From: Pyrinomonadaceae bacterium
GTDB taxonomy: Bacteria > Acidobacteriota > Blastocatellia > Pyrinomonadales > Pyrinomonadaceae
Direction: 5' to 3'
NCBI GenBank assembly: GCA_036277115.1
Contig: DASUNM010000015.1
Location: 172,451 to 236,450, forward strand
DNA length: 64,000 nucleotides
Shown: one piece after another, positions 25,208 to 33,361 of the stretch
Position numbering within the stretch: position 1 is the first letter of the stretch
How the letters are laid out: each line of letters begins with the position of its first letter
Notes under the pieces: generated by a model
Databases searched by the model: none
Told to the model about the DNA's origin: nothing
The model's input: only the letters and a program-made list of their open reading frames with translations
Program-made: the position numbers and the translations under genes

Positions 25208-26437
25208 CTAAGTACGCGAAGTTACAAGCAGTTTTATTTCAGCCGGCAGCTTGTTGCGATCAATCATTTGTCGATACAGAGCCTCAAATTGGTTCATTAA
25301 TCGATCGGCCGAAAACCGCTGGTGGACTTCTGCCAGCGCCTTTTTTGCGAGCTGCGAGCGCAGTGTCGCGTCGCTTAAGAGTCTGCCCAAAGCAGCCACC
25401 AATTCATCGTGATCATTCGGGGGCACAAGCCAGCCGGTTTGGCGGTGCTCAACGATTTCCTGAATACCGTCCACTGCGGTTGCCAGGACGCACGTGCAAC
25501 TAGCCATGGCCTCAACCACGGTAAGGCCGAAAGGTTCCGCGCGCGAATTGACGACCGACAAGTCAAAAGCCTGCAAGAGTTCGGGAACGTCGTCGCGCGC
25601 GCCAAGCAGCTGAATGCGATCTGACAACCCGAGTTCCTGTGTTTCGGAGTGAATTAGATCGCGGTATTCGCGGTCACTGTTAAATATAGGGTCGCCAATG
25701 ATCAGCAGCCGAGCCTGGGAAAAATCCCCCGAGATCTCGGCGAATGCCCGAACCAATTCAAGTTGGCCTTTGCGCGGCGTTAACTGACCGACGATTGCGA
25801 TTAGCAGCGCATTCGCATCAGCGCCGAGCGAGCGACGAATTGACTCACGGTGACTTCGATTCGGATCAAACTTCTGAAGCTCAATGCCATTGTGAATTGT
25901 AAAAATCGGCACGCGGCGGGTGAAGAGCGTCAGGACGCGCCCACGAAAGCGACGGGCGACTGCTTCGGAAACGGCCACGATACGGTTGCGGTTCGTCAAA
26001 GCGGCAAACAAGCGAATCCCACTGCTGAGAGGATGCCGCGGGAGCAAATCATGAACATGCCAGATGATCGGCATGCGCATTCCCGTGGTGGCTGCGCTCA
26101 CGACCAGGCCCGCGCGTATGCTGTTGGCGTGCACGACGTCGGGACTTTCAGCTCTGATTGTGGCCCGGACTTCGCGCACAATTTGAATGAGTGAAATCAG
26201 ATACTGGATTAATCTTTCAGGCCGCCACGTGAAGCGTGCCTTCAGTGGCTCGCTCACTAGCGTTCTCACGTTGATGTCTTCAGCCATGGCTTTGAGTGGC
26301 CCATCTGCCGGGCATACGAGCAAAGGCTGAAAGCGTTCGCGGTCAAGCCGGGTGAGAATCGTCAGCAGCACACGCTCAGCGCCGCTGACTTTGCCGGTAT
26401 GGTTGTAAAAAAGAATTTTCACGTTGGCCGACTTCAA
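25208..26437 (-). CDS. Glycosyltransferase family 4 (GT-B fold)
   Basis: A 409-residue frame from TTG 26437; a GTG at 26422 five codons in is equally possible, and neither has a good ribosome site. The N-lobe 'GKVSGAERVLLTIL' and 'WHVHDLLPR' lead to 'VSEAVARRF', the 'IHNGIEL..F' linker, the C-lobe 'VGQLTPRKGQLELVRAF' and E-x7-E 'RAEPFGLTVVEAMASCT'. It is a retaining transferase of the exopolysaccharide locus. Sequence motifs do not reveal donor or acceptor. A short stretch of direct repeats (26444-26490) separates it from the polymerase gene. Confidence 0.87.
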   Translation of the reverse strand: MKSANVKILFYNHTGKVSGAERVLLTILTRLDRERFQPLLVCPADGPLKAMAEDINVRTLVSEPLKARFTWRPERLIQYLISLIQIVREVRATIRAESPDVVHANSIRAGLVVSAATTGMRMPIIWHVHDLLPRHPLSSGIRLFAALTNRNRIVAVSEAVARRFRGRVLTLFTRRVPIFTIHNGIELQKFDPNRSHRESIRRSLGADANALLIAIVGQLTPRKGQLELVRAFAEISGDFSQARLLIIGDPIFNSDREYRDLIHSETQELGLSDRIQLLGARDDVPELLQAFDLSVVNSRAEPFGLTVVEAMASCTCVLATAVDGIQEIVEHRQTGWLVPPNDHDELVAALGRLLSDATLRSQLAKKALAEVHQRFSADRLMNQFEALYRQMIDRNKLPAEIKLLVTSRT

Positions 26438-26443
26438 ATTGCG

Positions 26444-26490
26444 TCTCAGATTTGAGATCTCAGACTTCAGATTTCAGATCTGGGATTTCA
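26444..26490. repeat. AGATTTCAGATCT tandem-like repeat
   Basis: Four imperfect copies of a (C)AGATTT/CAGATCT unit fill the gap between the polymerase stop and the glycosyltransferase start; the stop codon of the polymerase lies in the last unit. The other gaps in this operon are mostly shorter and repeat-free, so it looks like inserted filler DNA. Confidence 0.6.
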
Positions 26491-27996
26491 GATCGTGAAC
26501 ACTTCGCGTTCCTCCTCGCGGCGGAGCTTTAACGTCTCAGCGCTGACCCAACCCATGAACAACCACACCAGCGGTGCGATGGAATACAGCGTGAACGTCA
26601 GACCAAACACGCTGTTGACGACCGTGGCCACCATCAGGGCTAAAACAATCTGCTTCGTGATCCAATCGCCGCGGTTTCGCTCAGTGCGACGGGCAACTCG
26701 GACTGACAAAAGGGTCGAGCGAAACAATATCCAAACGAATAGCAGGATGCCTGGAATGCCACAGGTGATTCCATTCATCAGAATCGAGCTATCGACGGGC
26801 GGCAACTCGTCGGCGCCATTGTTGAAGCGCCACTCGCTGAGCGAGCCCGCGCCAATTCCCCCGCCCAGGGGGCGATAAGGAATGACTTCCGTGAGCAGAA
26901 AAGCCCAGTTCGTCATTCGTTCCTGGAAGCTCGCTTCTTCGGCAGGCTTCAGCATGCCGCGCTGCGTGTGCGACAAGACGGTCGAAACCGTCTGCGTTTC
27001 ATCGTTGCTCCAAACCTCTTCCGCCTGTGGTGGCTTCACCAACATCGCGAATACGACAAACGGCAGCAGGAACATCGTCACGCGCAAAATTCCGCGCCTG
27101 ATACTGACGGCCGTAAACATGAAGAGGACAATCAGCCCAAACCCCAATCCAAAAGCTGCCGCACGCTGACCGGTTAGCGCGACACAACCGATCAGTCCGA
27201 GTCCGGCAACCAGCCAACCGAGGCGCGCGGTGAGACGCTTTTGTCCCAGGGCCAGGCCGAATGCCGCGATCGCCGCAAACTGGGTGTACCGGCCCCACTC
27301 TTCTGCGCTGGAAAACGTCGCGAGCGCACGCTCAACGTGGCCCAAGGCGATCGAGGTGTAAAACTCCGTATTCCTGATCCAGTACAGCTCGAACTCCGGG
27401 TAGCCAATGACCAGTTGATAGACGCCGTACAGCGAAGTTATCAGGCCGAGAGCGACCATCAGCTTCAGCACTTTCGTGATGAAGTCGCTGGTCACAAATT
27501 GGCCGAAGTAAAACCAAACCAGGGGCGCTAACCAGAACATCGCGCCGGACAGCCCGACTAACAATCCACCCTGGAGCGGGTTGAAGATCTCCACAAAGTA
27601 CAGTGCGGCGAGCGCGGAAACCCAACCGGCCATCGGCGTGGCCCGCACGATCCCGAGGCCGTGCGATTTCAACAGAGCAATAACGGCCATGATCGTGATC
27701 ACCGGCGTCAGCACGTGAATCGGATCGTGAGAGCTGTACTCAATGAACAGATATTGCGCTCGCCGAAGCAGTCCCCGGAGGGGTTCAAAAAGCATCATCG
27801 CGATGAGACCGGCTTCCAGACTGACGAGCAACGGCAACGCCAATAACCAGGTCGCGCCCGCGAGCAACCACCCGCGCAGCACCTGACCGCCAAACGCCGC
27901 CGCGCTGACGGTCAGCACCGACAGCGCCTGGACCGGGATCAGCCAAAGCGGCAGGTACCGGCGCGAAACGTTCGGACGTTGAATGACGGCGCTCAA
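26488..27996 (-). CDS. Wzy/WaaL-type O-antigen polymerase or ligase
   Basis: The start is set at the TTG at 27996 with AAGGA upstream, giving ~502 residues; the longer frame to 28074 would overlap the flippase gene by 47 nt. There are about 10-12 membrane helices ('LAPLVWFYFG', 'LGLIGCVALTGQRAAAFGLG', 'FAMLVKPP', 'VNSVFGLTFTLYSIAPLVW'). The large periplasmic loop and 'RPLGGGIGAGSL' near the end are typical of the O-antigen ligase family (PF04932). It joins repeat units at the periplasmic face (Wzy) or ligates chains to an acceptor (WaaL); the two are hard to tell apart by motif. Its place next to Wzx in the same operon favours polymerase. Confidence 0.82.
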   Translation of the reverse strand: MSAVIQRPNVSRRYLPLWLIPVQALSVLTVSAAAFGGQVLRGWLLAGATWLLALPLLVSLEAGLIAMMLFEPLRGLLRRAQYLFIEYSSHDPIHVLTPVITIMAVIALLKSHGLGIVRATPMAGWVSALAALYFVEIFNPLQGGLLVGLSGAMFWLAPLVWFYFGQFVTSDFITKVLKLMVALGLITSLYGVYQLVIGYPEFELYWIRNTEFYTSIALGHVERALATFSSAEEWGRYTQFAAIAAFGLALGQKRLTARLGWLVAGLGLIGCVALTGQRAAAFGLGFGLIVLFMFTAVSIRRGILRVTMFLLPFVVFAMLVKPPQAEEVWSNDETQTVSTVLSHTQRGMLKPAEEASFQERMTNWAFLLTEVIPYRPLGGGIGAGSLSEWRFNNGADELPPVDSSILMNGITCGIPGILLFVWILFRSTLLSVRVARRTERNRGDWITKQIVLALMVATVVNSVFGLTFTLYSIAPLVWLFMGWVSAETLKLRREEEREVFTI

Positions 27997-28027
27997 AATT
28001 TTCCTTGTGGTTCTCCGGCAGGAAATG

Positions 28028-29332
28028 TCACGCGCTTTCAAAAAGGAAGGCGCGCACCGATCTCCAGTTGGCAATCAGAAAGTCCTGGCGTTGAGGACGC
28101 AGGGAGGCCCAGAATTTGAGCCGGCGCTTCTTCATGAAACTTATCAGCGCCACCACAAACATTACGGTGTATCCGACAAACGAAGCTATCGCGGCGCCGG
28201 TGATGCCCAGTCGCGGAAGCAGAATCAGCAACAATACGGCCGTCACGACTGCCGCAAGAAAACGCGCCGTAGTGCTTAAGCCGGGATATCCAAAACCTCG
28301 CAAGCCGCTGATCACTACCGAACCCCAACTCCAAACCGCGGCGGCCAACAATAACCAGCGAAGCGCCGACGTTGCCGGCACGAACTCTTCACCAAACAGG
28401 AACTTCAGGGCGTATGGTGCACCCATCCACAACGGGATGAGCACGAGAGTCTGGATGTAAACCGACATGCGGAGGCTGGTCGCCCACAAGGCTTCGGCTG
28501 CTTCTTGAGTGCTCGCGGCAGCAACTTCCGGCATGAGGGCGGACGCAATTGCGCCACCGGCGAGATTCGTTACTTCGGAAAGGCGAACGGCCATTACGTA
28601 CAGGCCAATCGCCACGTTTGAAGCCATCGCGCCAAGCATCAATTGATCCAAACGCAGCGTGGTAAAGTCGGCGAGGTTACCCATGTAGTCGCGCGCGCCA
28701 TAGTTCATCGTGCGCTTGAAGTCCGGCCAACTTGGCTCCCAACGCGGTCGAAACTGCCGCCACACGCCAACCGACGCCACGCCCATGGCAACCGTTTGCG
28801 CGGTAATCATCGAGATCATTGCGGTCGTAACCGTGAGGTGGCCGGCAAACCAAAGCACCGCGAAACCGAATGCCTGCACGCCAAAGAAAATCGCGCGCGC
28901 AGCCCCGGCCCAACCGAAGCGGCGCGTGCCTTCCAGCATCCCGCGCATCAAATCCAGGAAGAGCGCGGCCGGAATATTGATTTGATAGATGCGCAACAGA
29001 GTCATTACCTCAGGGGTCCGCTCACCAACGAGGTATGGAATAACAAGGTCGGCGATACCGATACAGACTGTGCCGACGAGGGCGGTGTAAATAACCGCAT
29101 TCGAAAACAAGGCCGAGGCGCGTTCCGGCTCTTTAGCGATCCAGTAGCGATAAGCTGTCGGCATTCCCACTGCGGCAAACATCGCGATGAATGGCGGCCA
29201 CAGCACTACGATTAACAAATCGCCGCGCCCGGCAGGGCCGAGTGCTCGCGCGCCGACCAGGCTGGATACGACGCTAAAAAGAATGCTCAGAGCATCGGCA
29301 ATTAAAATTAGTCGTGTGTTTTTTAAAATCAC
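28028..29332 (-). CDS. Wzx-type oligosaccharide flippase
   Basis: The start is set at a GTG at 29332, 4 nt after the FemAB-like stop, giving 434 residues; the open frame to 29500 would overlap that gene by 164 nt and adds 56 Arg-rich residues. There are about 12 membrane helices and the polysaccharide-synthesis (PST/MATE) pattern 'SLVGARALGPAGRGDLLIV' at the N-terminus with 'LFLDLMRGMLEG', 'LDQLMLGAMASNVAIGLYVMAVRLSE' and 'FGYPGLSTTARFLAAVVT'. It flips undecaprenyl-linked repeat units to the periplasm. It sits immediately upstream of Wzy, the classical order of a Wzx/Wzy locus. Confidence 0.87.
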   Translation of the reverse strand: MILKNTRLILIADALSILFSVVSSLVGARALGPAGRGDLLIVVLWPPFIAMFAAVGMPTAYRYWIAKEPERASALFSNAVIYTALVGTVCIGIADLVIPYLVGERTPEVMTLLRIYQINIPAALFLDLMRGMLEGTRRFGWAGAARAIFFGVQAFGFAVLWFAGHLTVTTAMISMITAQTVAMGVASVGVWRQFRPRWEPSWPDFKRTMNYGARDYMGNLADFTTLRLDQLMLGAMASNVAIGLYVMAVRLSEVTNLAGGAIASALMPEVAAASTQEAAEALWATSLRMSVYIQTLVLIPLWMGAPYALKFLFGEEFVPATSALRWLLLAAAVWSWGSVVISGLRGFGYPGLSTTARFLAAVVTAVLLLILLPRLGITGAAIASFVGYTVMFVVALISFMKKRRLKFWASLRPQRQDFLIANWRSVRAFLFESA

Positions 29333-29336
29333 TGGA

Positions 29337-30455
29337 TTAATTCGCTGATTCCGGAAGACCGAGATTCGAGGCAACGGGTGAAGCAAGCTGCGGTAGGCTC
29401 GCTGATTTTTCGTTACCCGATTTTCCTGCCGTCTTCTTAGTGCTCGTGAGGCTACTGCGCCGCGCAATAGCCCAGTTGCCAAACCAACGGAAGAACGCAT
29501 GACTGGCCCAATCCCACTCGCCTAAGTACTCCAGGTGGGTTGCGCCGCTCCCTTTCTTAAATTGGTAGCCTCCAGGATTTTGCACGGGATCGATGCCGGC
29601 CAAGTCGTAGTAACGGACACCGGCGTTCTTACAGTGCTGAATCATTGCCCAAAACACTTTATAAGAAGCTCGAACCTTCCGGCCGTTTTCACTCGTCGCT
29701 GCAAACCAGTTGCCGGCCCGGTTTCCGATCAGGAACGAACCACTCAGGCTGATTAGTTCCCCGCGCTCATCGTCACAGCGATAAAGCACGAGTCGGTCGC
29801 GAAGATTCTCGAGCACCTGAGTGATTTCCTCGAGTGAATGTTGTTCTTCCAGTCCTTTCACCGCCTGCATGGACAGGTACACGGACTGGACTTGCTCGGC
29901 TGTGGCGTCCGGCCATTCTCTAATCGTCAGGTTCTGTTTGTCCGCACGACGAAGGTTCTGTCGCCACTTGACGTTGCATGCCGCCAGCAAACTCTCTTCG
30001 CTCATCGACAGATCCATCAACATTGAGTAGTTCGAAAACATTGGCGCCCAGGGGACGCTCCAACCTTGGGTATTAAGCTGAAGCACATCTTCGATAGCGC
30101 GCTTGCGATCACACCGAAATCGGCAATACACCAGCCTCAATCCGGTGGCTTCCTTAATTGCGGACTGAAGACGTTCATCGCAAACTGAGAGATCACCTAC
30201 CGGACCGCCTTCGCTCCACAACAGGCCAACGCCAAAACGCCGTTTCATCGCTGCCTGCATCATCGCGACGACCTCGCCTGCTCCGTCGAACGCGGCAAAC
30301 CGGCAAGGATGCCAACCGAGCGACCGGCGGTAATTGCCCCAGCCGAAGGCTTGATAAGGCGAGCAATCGGCGAAGCCCTCCAGCTTCGCGTCCCACCAGC
30401 GACGCGCTTCGTCGTCTGTGATCAGCTTCCAGTTGATGTGTTCACTCTTGCTCAT
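29337..30455 (-). CDS. FemAB/GNAT-like acyl- or aminoacyl-transferase
   Basis: A 372-residue cytosolic protein with two GNAT-like domains in the FemAB arrangement. 'CNVKWRQNLRRADKQNLTI' near 163-181 and the C-terminal 'YYDLAGIDPVQNPGGYQFKKGSGATHLEYLGEWDW' near 300-334 are the family signature (Gly-Asp-Pro ... Asn-Pro-Gly ... Phe-Lys-Lys-Gly). FemAB-type enzymes add amino acids from tRNA, or acyl groups, to lipid-linked or peptide substrates. In exopolysaccharide loci they probably decorate repeat units, for example amino-acid substitution. The last ~50 residues are low-complexity. The upstream glycosyltransferase stop is 4 nt away, so this is one operon. Confidence 0.83.
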   Translation of the reverse strand: MSKSEHINWKLITDDEARRWWDAKLEGFADCSPYQAFGWGNYRRSLGWHPCRFAAFDGAGEVVAMMQAAMKRRFGVGLLWSEGGPVGDLSVCDERLQSAIKEATGLRLVYCRFRCDRKRAIEDVLQLNTQGWSVPWAPMFSNYSMLMDLSMSEESLLAACNVKWRQNLRRADKQNLTIREWPDATAEQVQSVYLSMQAVKGLEEQHSLEEITQVLENLRDRLVLYRCDDERGELISLSGSFLIGNRAGNWFAATSENGRKVRASYKVFWAMIQHCKNAGVRYYDLAGIDPVQNPGGYQFKKGSGATHLEYLGEWDWASHAFFRWFGNWAIARRSSLTSTKKTAGKSGNEKSASLPQLASPVASNLGLPESAN

Positions 30456-30459
30456 CAGA

Positions 30460-31617
30460 TTACGACGCGAACTCGAATTCCGGGTTGCGGACCGCGGAAG
30501 CCTGCTTCCTCAAAATCTGGCGATACAGTTCGTGGGTTTTGCTGGCGACGCTATCCCATGAGTAGTGCTCCTCGGCTCTTCGTCGACCGAGCCGCGCAAA
30601 CTCTTCGCGCAAAGTCGCGTCGTTCAAGACGCGTCGGATGGCGGCTGCCAGCGCCTCAGCGTCACGTTCAGGAAATACCAAGCCCGCCGAATCGATCACT
30701 TCCGGAATCGCACCGCAGGTCGATCCAATCACCGGGACACCGGCCGCCATCGCTTCCACGATCACCCGCCCGAACTGTTCGCGAATACGCGCGGTGGTCT
30801 CAGTCGGAATCACCAACAGGTCCATTTTGTGAAAGAGCTCCGGGACCGCGTCATAACTGATGGCGCCGGTAAATTCGGCCCGATCAATTAGCTCCTTCTC
30901 CATCAATGCTTGTTCAAAAGGCTTCCGCTCTGAGCCGTCTCCGACCATCAGCAGTTTCCAATCGACGACCCGAATTTTGTCGAGCGCTTCTGCCAAGACG
31001 TTCAATCCCTTACCCGGTAGCATGCGGCCGACATATCCAATGGTGAGCGGTTGGTCGGCTTTCCGTTTGAACGGCTTCGGCGTGAACGCTTCCAGGTTCA
31101 CTCCGAACGGCACGACCGGTGATGGCTTATCAAATCCTTTCGCGTCGAGCAGTTCGCGAGCGGTTTCGCTGCACGGATACGCGGCCGCGATTTGTCTTAA
31201 CGCGCGCCGTTCAAGCCAATTGAAGGGCGGAGGATAGTCTCGGAAAATGTTTTGACAGGTTTGCAGGACCAGGGGCGCGCGCGGCGCAAACCAATTTCGC
31301 AGCGTCAGCACTTCCGCGCAGGCGACACTATATGGCTCAGCATTCAGGTCGATTAGGTGCGGACGGTGACGGCGCAGCGCGGCGATGATGGGTTTCGGAT
31401 TGTAGGCAAAGAGCTGCACGTGCCGGGATAGCAGCCGCCGCGCTTTCGTCACCGGAAACAAGTCGTCGCCGGTGATTTCGACATCGACTTCGGCTTCCCG
31501 CCATTTTTCAGTCGTGACGACCTCGAGATCCACATCCGGATGGTTGCGGGCCAGGGCCCTTTCGCGCTCGCGCAGTCTGGGCGTCAGACTCGCGTGGGCA
31601 ATGCGTAGTACGCGCAT
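30460..31617 (-). CDS. Glycosyltransferase family 4 (GT-B fold)
   Basis: The start is fixed at the ATG at 31617 by a GGAGG 6 nt upstream ('MRVLRIAHASLTPRLRERE'), giving 385 residues; the frame to 31653 adds 12 residues that carry the ribosome site. Motifs: 'NWFAPRAPLVLQTCQNIFRDY', 'YPCSETARELLDAKGF', 'VVPFGVNLEAF', C-lobe 'IGYVGRMLPGKGLNVLAEAL', and E-x7-E with 'EQFGRVIVEAMAAGVPV'. It is a retaining sugar transferase of the locus. It lies between the deacetylase and FemAB-like genes with very short gaps. Confidence 0.88.
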   Translation of the reverse strand: MRVLRIAHASLTPRLRERERALARNHPDVDLEVVTTEKWREAEVDVEITGDDLFPVTKARRLLSRHVQLFAYNPKPIIAALRRHRPHLIDLNAEPYSVACAEVLTLRNWFAPRAPLVLQTCQNIFRDYPPPFNWLERRALRQIAAAYPCSETARELLDAKGFDKPSPVVPFGVNLEAFTPKPFKRKADQPLTIGYVGRMLPGKGLNVLAEALDKIRVVDWKLLMVGDGSERKPFEQALMEKELIDRAEFTGAISYDAVPELFHKMDLLVIPTETTARIREQFGRVIVEAMAAGVPVIGSTCGAIPEVIDSAGLVFPERDAEALAAAIRRVLNDATLREEFARLGRRRAEEHYSWDSVASKTHELYRQILRKQASAVRNPEFEFAS

Positions 31618-31654
31618 TCGACCTCCTTCAAATTCTTGTTCGCCGTGATTCATC

Positions 31655-32416
31655 TCAGTACTTCTCTCTCGATAGAGACGTGTCTAAATTTCCGAAAGCG
31701 GTTACTTTGCCGTCCGCTCTGACTGCATCTTTCTTTTGCCGGCGCCGTTCGTGATATCGGTGCAACGGCGCTTCAGTCAGGCCGTATACGCCGGATGCCT
31801 TGGCAATAAATCGGGGCAGGTTATCGTTGCGGCCGAGCGGCACCCGCCAGCGCGAAAAAGCTCCGTTCGTCCCTTGCCACACCGCCCACCCGGCGCGATA
31901 GCCACACTCACCGGCTAGCTCTTCGACCTCCGCACTGCATTCGCCGTAGGGCCACGCCATCAGATCGATAGGTTTGCCAATCGTGTCCTCGAGCAAACGT
32001 TTCGACTCTGTCAGTTCAAACCGCGCTTCATCGAGCGTTATCCGATTGAAATGGCGATGCCACAGCCCATGGGATCCGATCGTGATCAGCGGATGCGCCG
32101 CGATCTCGCGCAAGTCCTCTTCCGTGAGATAGCCATCGCTATCGACGAAGCCGGCCACCACGAAAAGCGTCATCGGCAAATTGTATTTTTCCAGCAGTGG
32201 CAGAGCGACGGTGAGGTTGTCTCGAAAACCATCGTCGAAAGTGATCGCGATCGCGCCACGGCGTGACTGCGTCATAGTTTGTTCCAAACGCACAACTTTG
32301 TTCCCGCGCGCCAGCCACTGAAGTTGCTGCGTGAAGCGCTCTTTAGAAATGTCGATGTCGCCGGCCATCGGTTCAGCCGGCGAACTAATCGAGTGATAGA
32401 CAAGTACTGAAGCCAT
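31655..32416 (-). CDS. Polysaccharide deacetylase (NodB/CE4 domain)
   Basis: The ATG at 32416 is 2 nt after the stop of the Cys-rich duplicate gene (253 residues; the longer frame to 32455 overlaps that gene). Motif 1 'ITFDDGF' near residue 61 gives the catalytic Asp and metal Asp. Motif 2 'SHGLWHRHF' near residue 116 gives the metal His pair. 'WPYGE' (CE4 motif 3-like) is near residue 157. The residues expected for zinc/cobalt binding are present. There is no signal peptide, so it should act on cytosolic lipid-linked intermediates or be exported by other means. It removes N-acetyl groups from hexosamines, altering polymer charge. Confidence 0.85.
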   Translation of the reverse strand: MASVLVYHSISSPAEPMAGDIDISKERFTQQLQWLARGNKVVRLEQTMTQSRRGAIAITFDDGFRDNLTVALPLLEKYNLPMTLFVVAGFVDSDGYLTEEDLREIAAHPLITIGSHGLWHRHFNRITLDEARFELTESKRLLEDTIGKPIDLMAWPYGECSAEVEELAGECGYRAGWAVWQGTNGAFSRWRVPLGRNDNLPRFIAKASGVYGLTEAPLHRYHERRRQKKDAVRADGKVTAFGNLDTSLSREKY

Positions 32417-32418
32417 GA

Positions 32419-33354
32419 CTAATTGTTCGAACCGTTCACTTTTTCCAGCCAACACTCACGCCAAAAAAGCAGCGACTGTCGCGGGCACAAACGATGGCAC
32501 ACGCCGTCGCAGGTCGCGCCTTCGAGCAGGACCGTATCCTTGACTTGCCGCTGCCGGCGGCTACCTTCGAGCGTGATGCGTTCGACGCGCTTCTGCACAC
32601 GCATTTCTGAACCGCAGAACTCGGCCATCGACGGCGCAAAAAGCAGGTGTTGGTGCTTGCCGTCCGGGTCGAGCGTTTGCCGAATCTGGTCGAGCGTCTT
32701 CACTCGCACCACGTCGCCAGGTTGAAGGTTCAGGTCTGAGCGCGTTCCGTTGTAAGTTCCGGGTCCGGCTATAAATCGCCAACTCTTCCGGCCGCTCACA
32801 TGCGCCAGCTTGTTGTAGAAAGCGATCGCCAGACTTTTCAGCCAACGACGCAAAGGTGTTCGATTGTGCAGAAGGTCGAGGGCGTATTGCTTCGGGTCCC
32901 ACCACGGCAGCGGTTCCGACGCCGCAATGATCTCGCTTAGCTGGCATACGAACTCATCGTGTTGCTGCGCGAGACCGATAAGATCCGACTCTTTAATTCG
33001 GCTCGGGCTAAGGTTTGGACGATCGGTTGAACCCGCCGGCTTCAACCAGGCGTCTCGCCAAAAAATCAGACAAGCCTTGTCACAACCGCCGTGCGCCTGG
33101 CCATCACAGCGAACCTCTTCCAGAAACACGGTGCCATCGAGCTGCCGCATCTCCGTATCGTCCACGCACGTTTTGAAGGCGCGCCGCGATACGCGAAACT
33201 CACGTCCGCAAAACGCCCGCATCTCGGGCATGAACGGCAGCTTGTCGAGCGTGCCTTTCTCGTCGAGCGTGGCCAGGATCTCATCCAGCGGACGCACCAT
33301 GACCAGGTCGCCGGGAAAGAATTTCGTCTTCTGAATATCCGAGCTTAAAGACAT
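32419..33354 (-). CDS. Cys-rich protein of two duplicated domains, in the exopolysaccharide locus
   Basis: The ATG at 33354 gives 311 residues; a GTG at 33375 overlaps the upstream gene by 14 nt, and neither ribosome site is strong. Two copies of a domain of about 90 residues are clear (~15-106 and ~213-310). Each has 'GD.V.V..LD.I..TLD..G', 'F.P.M..FCG.E.RV..R', then 'CDG' plus 'C...C..FWR..WL'. The first copy ('FCGREFRV', 'RCDGQAHGGCDKACL') keeps all Cys; the second ('FCGSEMRV', 'TCDGVCHRLCPRQS') has shifted ones. The invariant Cys/His pattern suggests metal or redox sites. The middle (~107-212) is less conserved. I recall similar proteins near polysaccharide genes but no assigned function. 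Confidence 0.68.
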   Translation of the reverse strand: MSLSSDIQKTKFFPGDLVMVRPLDEILATLDEKGTLDKLPFMPEMRAFCGREFRVSRRAFKTCVDDTEMRQLDGTVFLEEVRCDGQAHGGCDKACLIFWRDAWLKPAGSTDRPNLSPSRIKESDLIGLAQQHDEFVCQLSEIIAASEPLPWWDPKQYALDLLHNRTPLRRWLKSLAIAFYNKLAHVSGRKSWRFIAGPGTYNGTRSDLNLQPGDVVRVKTLDQIRQTLDPDGKHQHLLFAPSMAEFCGSEMRVQKRVERITLEGSRRQRQVKDTVLLEGATCDGVCHRLCPRQSLLFWRECWLEKVNGSNN

Positions 33355-33361
33355 GTTCTGC

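Noticed and set aside
26488..28074. Longer start of the polymerase at 28074
   Set aside because: It overlaps the flippase gene by 47 nt and adds a polar stretch with no ribosome site; the TTG at 27996 with AAGGA fits better.
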